Shown here in pieces: positions 1 to 6,606 of a stretch of DNA of 10,781 bases. The notes under the pieces were generated by a model. That model had not been told where the DNA came from, made no database searches, and saw only the letters and a program-made list of their open reading frames with translations. Source of the DNA: JAGOTP01 sp964415465 (GTDB lineage Bacteria > Patescibacteriota > Patescibacteriia > 2-12-FULL-60-25); assembly GCA_964415465.1 (NCBI GenBank), contig CAYQAL010000027.1, forward strand, positions 1 to 10,781, given 5' to 3'. Positions within the stretch are counted from its first letter, which is position 1; every line of letters begins with the position of its first letter. A program made the translations under genes and the position numbers.

Positions 1-8
1 CTTTTTCT

Positions 9-755
9 ATGATTAAACGCCCTCATCAAAGGGTTGCGGTCTTTATCGACACGCAAAACATGTACCACTCTGCCAAACATATGTATGGCGCTCGAGTGAA
101 TTTTGGCGCCGTCGTTGACGGAGCTGTCGCGAATCGCCCAGTGATCCGCGCCATCGCCTACGTTGCGAAATCCAAAACCGGTGAAGAACATGGCTTTTTT
201 GAGGCCTTAGTTCAACATGGCATCGAACTCAAGGTAAAAGATGTTCAAGAATTCGCCAGCGGCGAAAAGAAAGCAGACTGGGACGTGGGAATGGCCGTCG
301 ATGCGATGGCTATGGCGATCTCTGGTCGCGTCGATGCGATCATTCTCGTGACTGGTGATGGTGACTTCTGCCCACTTGCTGATTTTTTGAAAGCCAATGG
401 AATTTTGTGTGAAGTTGTCGCCTTTGGATCTTCCACAAACGCGCAACTAAAAGAGCTGGCTGATTCATTCTTTGATCTTTCCTCTGATACTGAAACGTAT
501 CTCATCCATTCGGCGCGCGCAGGACGTGGACCAACGCGTCATCAAACAGCGCATCACTCAACTCCTCCAGCACCGACCCCTCAAGAAACGATGCTCGAAG
601 GCGCGCCCCTCAGCCTCGATACGCCCCCTTCGCTTCAAGAACGTCCGAGCACACCTCGTGGTCGCCCAAAGGCACCTCGCGGTCGTTCAAGTGGAACTGA
701 CAAGCCCTCCAATGACCCACCACAGCCAACACGCAAAATTCGTGTTACCTTTTAA
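9..755 (+). CDS. NYN-domain (LabA/DUF88-like) putative ribonuclease with basic Pro/Arg-rich tail
   Basis: This is a probable single-strand-specific RNase of the PIN-like NYN superfamily, acting in the cytoplasm. The fold's acidic motifs are visible: FIDTQN (D14, N17), the segment around KKADWDVGMAVDAM (D90/D92, D98) and VTGDGDF (D117, D119). These would coordinate the catalytic metal. The NYN domain fills residues 8-160. Residues 168-248 form a low-complexity tail rich in Pro, Arg and Ser with PRGRP-like repeats, probably disordered and RNA-binding. The ATG at 9 is preceded only by a pyrimidine tract, with no Shine-Dalgarno sequence; just 8 bases lie upstream, so an earlier start cannot be excluded. 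The stop is 26 bp before pnp on the same strand, which suggests co-transcription and a role in RNA turnover. The family call is firm. The substrate is unknown. Confidence 0.88.
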   Translation: MIKRPHQRVAVFIDTQNMYHSAKHMYGARVNFGAVVDGAVANRPVIRAIAYVAKSKTGEEHGFFEALVQHGIELKVKDVQEFASGEKKADWDVGMAVDAMAMAISGRVDAIILVTGDGDFCPLADFLKANGILCEVVAFGSSTNAQLKELADSFFDLSSDTETYLIHSARAGRGPTRHQTAHHSTPPAPTPQETMLEGAPLSLDTPPSLQERPSTPRGRPKAPRGRSSGTDKPSNDPPQPTRKIRVTF

Positions 756-781
756 AAGATGACTTTTTCAAATTTGATCCT

Positions 782-2712
782 ATGACTCCACAAGAATTCT
801 CGATTGACTACGCTGGTCGACCACTCACTATTTCGATTGGCAAACTCGCCCAACAAGCGAATGGCTCCTGCACCATCCAGTATGGCGATACGCTCGTTTT
901 GTGTACCGCAACGCTCGGTGAAGCGCGTGAAGATGCGGGCTTCTTTCCGCTCAGCGTGGAGTACGAAGAGCGCATGTATGCGTCCGGAAAGATTAAAGGT
1001 TCTCGCTTTATCAAGCGCGAAGGCCGTCCAACAGATGAGGCCATTCTTTCCGGTCGCTTGATCGACCGTGCGATTCGTCCTCTCTTCCCAAGTGATTTGC
1101 GTAATGAGGTAGCTGTCGTGGCAACCGTTTTTTCACATGATCAAGAAAACGACGCCGACATTCCAGCCTTGATTGGCGCCTCATGCGCACTCGCCATGTC
1201 CAACATCCCTTGGAATGGCCCCATTGCCGCCGTACGCATTGGATTGAAAGATGGACAATACATCTTACTTCCAACCTATCAACAAACCGAAGAAGGCGAG
1301 CTCGACCTCGTCGTCGCTGGGACCAAAGACAAGACCTTGATGGTCGAGGCGGGAGCAAAGCGCGTGTCTGAAGACATGATGCTGGGCGCAATGAAGTTCG
1401 CGCATGAGCAGCTCAGCCCGCTGATTGACCTGATCAACCAGGTCGTGAAAGTTGCTGGCAAAGAGAAGTTGTCGCTTCACACCGTTCGTAGTGAAGAAGA
1501 TCAAAAGCGCATCGATGGTGCTTGCGCGTTCTTGAAAACGCAGAAGGGTGTGCTGTTTGCCGAGCCACTCCGCTCTAAAGCAGACCGCAAGGCGGCCGTC
1601 GGACGATTGAAGGCTGCGCTTGAAGCGCACATCGTTGCTCAAGGCTTGAATGCGAAGGAAGGGATGAAGGGTCTTTCAGCCGTCATCGATGAATTCGTCG
1701 ATCGCGAAGTCACCGAAATGATTTTGAACCAAAAGCGTCGCGCAGATGGTCGTCGCTTAGACGAAGTGCGCACACTCTCGGCTGACGTTGCGGTCATTCC
1801 ACGTACACACGGCTCTGGACTCTTCATGCGTGGTCAAACACAGGTGCTTTCGACCGTCACGCTTGGCTCTCCAGGCATGGAACAAACGCTCGACACGATG
1901 GAATACGCCACCACCAAGCGCTACTTCCACCACTATAACTTCCCAAGCTATTCGGTTGGAGAAACCAAACCGAGCCGCGGCCCTGGTCGTCGCGAAATCG
2001 GCCACGGAGCGCTCGCTGAACGCGCGCTCATGCCCGTCCTTCCAACCAAAGAGGTCTTCCCGTACACGGTGCGCGTTGTGTCTGAAGTTCTTGGATCCAA
2101 TGGTTCGAGTTCCATGGGCGCTACCTGTGGTTCGACGCTATCCTTGATGGATGCTGGCGTTCCACTCCTTGAGCCAGTCGCTGGTATTGCCATGGGTATG
2201 GCGAGTGATGAAGCCACCAACCGCTACCAGATCATCACCGACCTTCAGGATCTGGAAGATGGCGAAGGCGGTATGGACTTCAAGATTGCCGGAACAAAAA
2301 CCGGTATCACTGCCATCCAGATGGATACAAAGACCTCTGGTCTTCCTTGGAGCGTGGTTGAAGAAACGATTCACCAGGCCCGTGCCGCCCGTCTCCATGT
2401 ACTCGAAACAATGCTCGCCACAATTCCAGAACCACGTACTGAACTCTCCAAGTACGCGCCTCGCATCGTAAGCTTCAAGATTAACCCCGATCGCATTCGT
2501 GATGTGATTGGTCCAGGCGGAAAAGTCATCAACGAGATCATTGCGACCCACAAAGTTCAGATCGACATTGAAGATGACGGAACCGTTATGGTGACTTCGG
2601 TGAACCTTGAATCACTTGATGCGGCCGTTGCTTGGATTAAGCAGCTCACACGTGAAGTAGCTGCTGGTGAAAAGTTCACAGGTCCGGTCACACGCATTCT
2701 GGACTTCGGAGC
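782..2712 (+). CDS. pnp: Polyribonucleotide nucleotidyltransferase (PNPase), 3' end lost in assembly gap
   Basis: PNPase is a phosphorolytic 3'-5' exoribonuclease that works as a homotrimer in RNA decay. Two RNase PH-like domains are visible (about residues 10-140 and 320-545), joined by the alpha-helical linker. The second carries the family signatures FHHYNFPSYSVGE, RREIGHGALAERAL and SEVLGSNGSSSMGA, and the catalytic acidic segment LEDGEGGMDFKIAGT near residues 485-500. A KH domain follows with its IGPGGK loop at about 576-581. The S1 domain has just begun (VTRILDFG, about residue 640) when the 100-N gap starts, so most of S1 and the true stop are missing. The frame can be read on through the Ns to 2968, but those residues do not resemble PNPase and belong to the neighbouring cassette. 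The ATG at 782 has no evident Shine-Dalgarno sequence. It is likely an operon with the NYN gene. Confidence 0.96.
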
Positions 2713-2812
2713 NNNNNNNNNNNNNNNNNNNNNNNNNNNNNNNNNNNNNNNNNNNNNNNNNNNNNNNNNNNNNNNNNNNNNNNNNNNNNNNNNNNNNNNN
2801 NNNNNNNNNNNN
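2713..2812. other. Assembly gap (100 N) inside pnp
   Basis: A run of exactly 100 N, the usual scaffold placeholder, so the real length is unknown. At minimum it hides the rest of the PNPase S1 domain (roughly 60 or more codons), its stop codon and any tail. It ends one base before a strong hairpin, which may itself have stopped the assembly. The link between pnp and the following cassette is therefore only as good as the scaffolding. Confidence 0.97.
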
Positions 2813-2813
2813 G

Positions 2814-2869
2814 TCGGCGCGGAGAGTCGAGATCGTCAGAAAGACGATGACTCTCCGCGCCGATTTTGT
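2814..2869. terminator. Very strong hairpin terminator between the pnp gap and the reverse-strand gene
   Basis: A 15-bp perfect outer stem (2814-2828 with 2849-2863) continues, past a three-base GAG bulge, into a 6-bp inner stem (2832-2837 with 2843-2848) with loop AGAAA. The + strand arm is followed by TTTTGT, as for a terminator of pnp transcription. The hairpin also starts only 17 bp beyond the stop codon of the reverse gene at 2880, so it probably serves that gene as well. Any T-tract on the reverse side would fall in the N gap. Confidence 0.8.
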
Positions 2870-2879
2870 ATCTCCTCCG

Positions 2880-3410
2880 CTACCGCTTCACTTCACGGAG
2901 CACGATCCCCACCTCCTCGAGCGTTCTCGGCCGCACCGGCAGCTTCTCGAGCTCGCGCACGTCCGTGACCGCGTCTTCGCCCGGACGATCGACGAAGTCG
3001 CAACGGAGCGGCACCGCGTAGGCAGTTCCGAACTGCCAAACCACGTACCCGACCTGGTTCGACTTCCCATTGATGAAGTCACGCCAGCTCTGATAGGCAG
3101 AGCCCTCCCACGGCATAATTCCACCCTGCGGCGCGAGCATGTATCCGCGAGCGAACTTGCCGTTCACCCGACGCCGCGTGCGCGAGAGCTCTTCGAGCTG
3201 CCGCTCAAGGCGCTTCATCTCGTTCCGCTCGAAGGCCGCCAGCACAGGATCATCGTCGATCATGCCTCGCATCTCCTGCACGAGCTGCTTCCCGGCCTCG
3301 AAGGACAGGAACGGGTTCGACACCCCCTGGAGCGTCGGGCCGATGATGATGTGGAAGTGGTCGTGTCCCTTGCCGCAGTAATGCAGTTCGAAATGATAAC
3401 CCGTCTTCAT
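2880..3410 (-). CDS. Hypothetical 176-residue protein with His-rich N-terminal strand
   Basis: I do not recognise this family. The start is set at ATG 3410 because AAGGA lies 5 bp upstream; a GTG at 3461 would add 17 residues but lacks such a site. Residues 5-24 contain a His-rich segment with H16-x-H18-F-H20 followed by III, reminiscent of the HUH strand of Rep/relaxase/Y1 nucleases. No pattern clearly supplies the catalytic Tyr, though Y residues occur later in GYVVWQFGTAY. Residues 56-81 look like a charged helix or coiled coil, followed by a basic RRR patch. No signal peptide or membrane segment is seen. A hand-counted 60-base sample (3181-3240) has 40 G/C, against 31 in samples of pnp (2401-2460) and of the TrmB gene (3841-3900). 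Opposite orientation, a strong Shine-Dalgarno sequence and its own terminator suggest an acquired cassette. Confidence 0.7.
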   Translation of the reverse strand: MKTGYHFELHYCGKGHDHFHIIIGPTLQGVSNPFLSFEAGKQLVQEMRGMIDDDPVLAAFERNEMKRLERQLEELSRTRRRVNGKFARGYMLAPQGGIMPWEGSAYQSWRDFINGKSNQVGYVVWQFGTAYAVPLRCDFVDRPGEDAVTDVRELEKLPVRPRTLEEVGIVLREVKR

Positions 3411-3415
3411 AAACG

Positions 3416-3446
3416 TCCTTGGTCCTTTCGTCCCCGACGTGGGGAC
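3416..3446 (-). promoter_or_regulatory. Ribosome binding site and leader hairpin of the reverse-strand gene
   Basis: Reading the minus strand, AAGGA (3420-3416) sits 5 bp before ATG 3410, one of the few clear Shine-Dalgarno sequences in the window. Ten bases upstream of it is a perfect 6-bp hairpin, GTCCCC with GGGGAC (3430-3435 and 3441-3446), around a 5-base loop. The hairpin does not cover the ribosome binding site, so it may protect the 5' end or bind a factor. Confidence 0.5.
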
Positions 3447-3530
3447 TCCAGAGACTACCACTCATTTGTTAAAAAAATGAACAGTTTAGAGTAGTATTTT
3501 TGCTAGACTATTGTTTATAGTGGAGATTTT

Positions 3531-3547
3531 TGTCAAAATTGTTGACA
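3531..3547. promoter_or_regulatory. Inverted repeat against the TrmB-like gene start, candidate operator
   Basis: TGTCAA and TTGACA form perfect 6-bp arms around a 5-bp spacer, ending one base before the ATG at 3549. The site lies in the AT-rich gap between the reverse-strand gene and the TrmB-type regulator. It could serve autoregulation, or control both divergent units, since each arm also resembles a -35 box on one strand. A weak promoter (TTGTTT at 3511, 17 bp, CAAAAT at 3534) would place the transcript start almost at the ATG. Confidence 0.4.
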
Positions 3548-3548
3548 T

Positions 3549-4295
3549 ATGGTCGATCCCCTCCTTGTCACTACGCTTACGGCGGTCGGCCTCACAGAGA
3601 AAGAGTCGAGTATCTTGATCGCTCTCCTTTCACGCTACCAAAGCACCGCGTCAGAGATTGCTGAACTCGCCGGCACCAAGCGCTCGATTGTGTACGTTAC
3701 GTTACAAAACTTAAAAGACCGTGGTTTCGTTCAAGAAGTACCCAAACAAAAAGTGAAACGCTATCGCGCCGCTTCTCCCTCACAGATCTATCAAACCATT
3801 CTCGGAAACACAGAGAACCTGCGCCTAATGCTGCCGATCTTACGCGGCCTCCAAAGCTATCAGAACAGTAAACCCGTCATCGAGTTCTACGAAACACCCG
3901 ACGCAATCCTGAGCGCCTATCGCACCATGGAGTTTGGCTACTCGTCTCGGTATTTGACCAATTGGCAAAAGATCAAAGAGCAGTTTCCAAAAGAATTCGA
4001 GCGCTGGTCAGTGAACGCGGCTCATCCCAAGAATCCTAACAACGTGAAAAACCTGATCGTCGACAATTCCGCTGGCTACGCGATGGCAAGCAAGATGAAG
4101 AATAACCCAAAACAACTCTTCCGAACGCTTCCTAAAGAAACGGTCTTTCCCATGAATTTCGGTATCTCAGATAACACGGTCGCCATTACGAATTTTGATC
4201 CGCTCTTTGCTATTGTGATTCGCTCACCGTATGTCGCACGCTGCGCCGAGCTGTTGTTTGAACTGGCCTGGCAATCTGGACTCTCGCTGGAATAG
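3549..4295 (+). CDS. TrmB-family HTH transcriptional regulator
   Basis: A DNA-binding regulator of 248 residues. The N-terminal third (about residues 8-75) is a TrmB/MarR-like winged helix: a helix around GLTEKESSILIALL, a helix-turn-helix in STASEIAELAGTKRSIVYVTLQNLKDRG, and a wing with FVQEV..QKVKRYRAA. The C-terminal region (about 105-245) is a separate effector-like domain with no motif I can name, so the ligand is unknown. It matches the size and order of short TrmB-like regulators, which are frequent in Patescibacteria and Archaea. No Shine-Dalgarno sequence precedes the ATG; an inverted repeat directly upstream suggests autoregulation. The next + strand gene has its own promoter-like sequence, so this gene may be monocistronic. 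Confidence 0.82.
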   Translation: MVDPLLVTTLTAVGLTEKESSILIALLSRYQSTASEIAELAGTKRSIVYVTLQNLKDRGFVQEVPKQKVKRYRAASPSQIYQTILGNTENLRLMLPILRGLQSYQNSKPVIEFYETPDAILSAYRTMEFGYSSRYLTNWQKIKEQFPKEFERWSVNAAHPKNPNNVKNLIVDNSAGYAMASKMKNNPKQLFRTLPKETVFPMNFGISDNTVAITNFDPLFAIVIRSPYVARCAELLFELAWQSGLSLE

Positions 4296-4297
4296 GC

Positions 4298-4326
4298 TTG
4301 AGCAATCACTCAAAATCCGTTAGGGT
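4298..4326 (+). promoter_or_regulatory. Promoter-like sequence abutting the next gene's ATG
   Basis: TTGAGC (4298-4303), a 17-bp spacer and TAGGGT (4321-4326) match the sigma-70 layout. The -10 ends immediately before the ATG at 4327. A transcript would then begin near 4333, downstream of that ATG, which questions the start of the following gene. TTGAG and CTCAA at 4298-4302 and 4309-4313 also form a small inverted repeat. Confidence 0.45.
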
Positions 4327-5541
4327 ATGCCAGTGGAAGACGGGTTCGACATTCAGTCCCCGCCGGTGAGTCCGCTCCTCGCGATGGGCACAGGTCCGCG
4401 ATTTAATCGTCGTTGGCTGATTGGAATTGGCGCTGGACTCGCCCTTCTTTTAAGCCTGATCATTTTTACCCTGCTGTGCTCAGTAAGTTTCATTCTTCCA
4501 GAAAAAACCGTCTTTCTTGTCACCGTCTCTCCAACCACTGCCAACCGGTTACTAACATCTGAACAGAGAACGACGCTGCCCATCGAATGGCAGCGATCAC
4601 TTCGTTCGGAGAGCGATTGGCCAGTAGTGTTTGGATTGACAGGATCACGAGCCAACACTCGCGCTTTCGTCATTGGTCCACGCTGGGCAGTACCAAAGAG
4701 CATTGATCTACCAACTCAAACCCGTGGTCTCATAAGACAAATCGGTGAGAGCCCACAGACCTCTCTTTCGCATTCAGAACCAGAAACGAATACGACCTTC
4801 GTCTATCGAGAAGCCTTCTTTGACCATCTATTTAGCAACAGCTCCCTCGAGGGCTGGGCCGACGCTTCTCCTTTTTTTCCAAACAGCTCCTCCTCAAACC
4901 GTATTGTCTTTTCTTTGGATGAAAAACAGCTGACGTTAACCGATACACTGCCCGCGCTCACCTCAAACGATGAACTGAAAGGTGATAATCAGTCCTCTTC
5001 ACGCCCTCTCCAAACCGATCTCAGTCTCCACCTTTCCGCCCTTAGCAACCTAAACAATATTGAAGGTCTCTTAGGCGAGCTTCCACTAGCGCCACTCGCG
5101 ACGACGTTAACTGCGCTTACACAGACTCCTGCCTCTTTAAGCATCAACTTAACGAGTTCAACGTTGGACCAGGTCGCTCTTAGTTTCCGAGAACCGCTTT
5201 CCAGTACTGAACGCGCCGCTCTCCAAACCACCTTAGATCAAAGTGAAAAAAGACGCGTCCTTACCCTTCCAGATGGAACAGCGGCCGTAGAGCTCTTCGT
5301 CCCCTCCTCTACAGAAGAGGTAGTGCCCGACCAAACTCGTTTTGACTGGCTCACCGTAGGGAAACAGCCCTCTTTGGAAGCAGCCGCTTGCAGCCGAGGG
5401 ACCTGGATCGCTCGCTTCTCACCAGGGCTTCTTAGCCGACTCATGCCAGCCGACTCACGGTTGAGTGAATGGCTCCCGACCAACGCTATCCAAGTGTGGC
5501 GTAACGAACGGTCACTAACGATTTGTCTTGAAAGCGAATAA
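4327..5541 (+). CDS. Membrane-anchored hypothetical protein with large extracytoplasmic domain
   Basis: I do not recognise a family with confidence. A short cytoplasmic N-terminus with basic residues (RFNRRW, about 25-30) precedes one strong transmembrane segment (about 31-57). The remaining 345 residues, rich in Ser, Thr, Leu and Pro, have no further membrane span and would lie outside. The stretch just after the membrane (ILPEKTVFLVTVSP) faintly recalls DUF3352-type surface proteins, but this is only an impression. The start is uncertain. If the promoter at 4298-4326 is real, GTG 4366 (residue 14) or ATG 4384 (residue 20) would be the first usable codon; both keep the membrane anchor. No terminator with a T-tract follows the stop. 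DnaA boxes begin 6 bp downstream. Confidence 0.72.
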   Translation: MPVEDGFDIQSPPVSPLLAMGTGPRFNRRWLIGIGAGLALLLSLIIFTLLCSVSFILPEKTVFLVTVSPTTANRLLTSEQRTTLPIEWQRSLRSESDWPVVFGLTGSRANTRAFVIGPRWAVPKSIDLPTQTRGLIRQIGESPQTSLSHSEPETNTTFVYREAFFDHLFSNSSLEGWADASPFFPNSSSSNRIVFSLDEKQLTLTDTLPALTSNDELKGDNQSSSRPLQTDLSLHLSALSNLNNIEGLLGELPLAPLATTLTALTQTPASLSINLTSSTLDQVALSFREPLSSTERAALQTTLDQSEKRRVLTLPDGTAAVELFVPSSTEEVVPDQTRFDWLTVGKQPSLEAAACSRGTWIARFSPGLLSRLMPADSRLSEWLPTNAIQVWRNERSLTICLESE

Positions 5542-5546
5542 CTTGG

Positions 5547-5623
5547 TTATCCACATATGTGTTGATAACTTTAGTTCGTCATAGAAAAAAGCTCTAATAA
5601 AGAGAAAAAACGGCTTATCCACA
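5547..5623. other. DnaA-box cluster, candidate origin or DnaA-regulated site
   Basis: Perfect DnaA boxes TTATCCACA occur at 5547-5555 and 5615-5623. TTATCAACA, one mismatch from consensus, lies inverted at 5560-5568 and forms a dyad with the first box around the palindrome CACATATGTG. The DNA between is AT-rich (5571-5610, two A6 runs), as in a DNA-unwinding element. A given 9-mer is expected about 0.08 times on both strands of this window, so two perfect copies 68 bp apart are unlikely by chance. No dnaA, dnaN, rpmH or gyrB lies within the window, so this could be a DnaA-titrating or regulatory site instead of oriC. Confidence 0.5.
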
Positions 5624-5629
5624 CGGCCA

Positions 5630-5659
5630 TTGGATCCGCCAAAGGCTGCACGGTATACT
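5630..5659 (+). promoter_or_regulatory. Promoter of the non-coding block
   Basis: TTGGAT (5630-5635), an 18-bp spacer and TATACT (5654-5659) give a good sigma-70 promoter on the + strand, with a predicted start near 5666. A perfect DnaA box ends 6 bp upstream of the -35, a position from which DnaA could regulate it. Confidence 0.5.
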
Positions 5660-5663
5660 AAGG

Positions 5664-6518
5664 ATGTCTCTTGAGTGGTTTCTCCATTCGGGACAGAAGC
5701 TCCTTTCCACATCTGTTCTTTCACACGATCTTCCGATCGTCTTGTGCGCGTTTGGTTCGATAGGAACAGGGCCACACCCGTGGCGACAATCTAAGATGCT
5801 TTCATTTGTGTGCGTTGTCGGTTTTGCTCTTTTTCTTCTTTGCTCCTTTGTTGCTCTTTGGTGAGTCATGTTCATTGTCGGTTCTTTGTTAGACTGTTCG
5901 TATCTTTTGTACCTTCGTCGAAAAGTGCATGTTGTTACGCTCGTTTCTCTTCTTCACGCGCCTGGAGACTAGAAATGAGCGTGGCAGCGTCACTCGACGT
6001 AGCCGCACCTTCCAAGCAAGTGGTTAACTGCCGGATGTCCGCACCCGCGTTGACGTTCGGCGATGAGCCCAGACTGACCTCTCCCCAGTGGAGCTGGTCA
6101 TCACGACTTCCCCATTGGGTCCACAAAACCCAAAATAAACTTTAGTTTTCTAGGCATCGGGCACACGCTTGAGCGCTTCACCGCGCTCCGTGAAGTTTCC
6201 TTCGGGAAATACGCCTTGTTGCCGGAGGTCCGGTCTGTACGCTTGCTACTACACTGCGCTTTGCGCGTGGATATATGGTTTTCGACTCTTAGGCAGCTTT
6301 TAGCGCTTGAGCTCTCCCACTTCTGGCATCAGCCGTTGTAGGAACTATCCCTTCATTGGGACCTAGCAGCTCGCGCTTCGGCCTTCATTGGCCAAGCTCC
6401 TTGTCGACTCAACCATCGAACCCTCACAGGTTCACTTCACGTGCGGCACACAGAGCCGCGTACTCGCCACCTTTTCCATTATCGGAAGGGCACGAGACGC
6501 GGCCCTTTCTGTTTTAGA
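5664..6518 (+). ncRNA. Candidate long structured RNA of unknown class (about 850 nt)
   Basis: This block has no convincing protein gene, yet it is bracketed by a promoter (5630-5659) and a terminator (6484-6518). Hairpins include 5725-5740 (6 bp, loop TTCC), 5771-5784 (5 bp), 5937-5948 with 5971-5982 (12 bp with one G-U), 6115-6133 (6 bp), 6176-6195 (6 bp), 6196-6209 (5 bp closed by C-UUCG-G), 6252-6269, 6348-6361, 6380-6393 and 6418-6433. Several stems need G-U pairs that form only in the + strand RNA, and the UUCG loop also favours +. I looked for signatures of RNase P RNA, tmRNA, SRP RNA, 5S, 6S and group I/II introns on both strands and found none. A 66-codon frame at 5664-5864 with a hydrophobic end might be a small protein, but nothing supports it. 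The strand is not certain: some loops are A-rich when read on the minus strand. Confidence 0.42.
6484..6518 (+). terminator. Intrinsic terminator ending the non-coding block
   Basis: GGAAGGGC (6484-6491) pairs with GCCCTTTC (6502-6509, one G-U) around a 10-base loop, followed by TGTTTTAGATATTTTTG. The 5' arm can alternatively pair with CTTTTCC at 6471-6477, so this terminator has a built-in competing structure. It lies upstream of the dksA-like gene's own promoter. Confidence 0.5.
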
Positions 6519-6577
6519 TATTTTTGTTACGAGATACAGATCATTTTTCCAGTACTTCTTACTTCAGATCGTATAGC

Positions 6578-6606
6578 TTGCTGATTTCGTCTAGAAATCG
6601 TAGAAT
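6578..6606 (+). promoter_or_regulatory. Promoter of the dksA-like/lspA/yifB cluster with internal inverted repeat
   Basis: TTGCTG (6578-6583), exactly 17 bp, and TAGAAT (6601-6606) form a good sigma-70 promoter. The start would fall near 6613, about 5 nt before ATG 6618, so the mRNA would be nearly leaderless. A perfect 6-5-6 inverted repeat, GATTTC with GAAATC (6583-6599), fills the spacer and is a plausible operator. TCTAGA also occurs twice (6590 and 6609). Confidence 0.62.

Noticed and set aside
2813..2968. Continuation of the pnp reading frame beyond the N gap
   Set aside because: The residues after the gap do not resemble an S1 domain or any PNPase tail; they read through the terminator hairpin and antisense to the reverse-strand gene.
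5591..5604. CTCT-AATAA-AGAG hairpin followed on the minus strand by T6
   Set aside because: A 4-bp AT/GC-mixed stem is too weak to call a terminator; the sequence is better explained as the AT-rich tract between DnaA boxes.
5750..5785. GGTTCGATAGG resembling a tRNA T-loop
   Set aside because: The flanking bases do not form a 5-bp T-stem, and no anticodon or acceptor stem fits around it.
5820..5862. Pyrimidine-rich tract with repeated GCTCTTT-like units, and TTGTCGGTT repeated at 5815 and 5875
   Set aside because: Units are too irregular and too few to be a CRISPR, tandem repeat or iteron array; kept only as part of the non-coding block.
5664..5864. 66-residue frame with a hydrophobic C-terminus
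   Set aside because: The hydrophobic part arises from a T/C-rich tract, no family is recognised, the frame overlaps several perfect hairpins, and the predicted transcript start lies at its ATG. A small membrane protein cannot be excluded but is not supported.
5935..6126. 63-residue reverse-strand frame inside the gene-free block
   Set aside because: No Shine-Dalgarno sequence or promoter, no recognisable domain, and it overlaps the 12-bp and 6-bp hairpins of the candidate RNA.
6076..6130. Minus-strand CAGCTCCAC resembling the 3' end of E. coli tmRNA
   Set aside because: No T-arm precedes it and no conserved tmRNA 5' sequence or tag frame is present, so the match is taken as chance.
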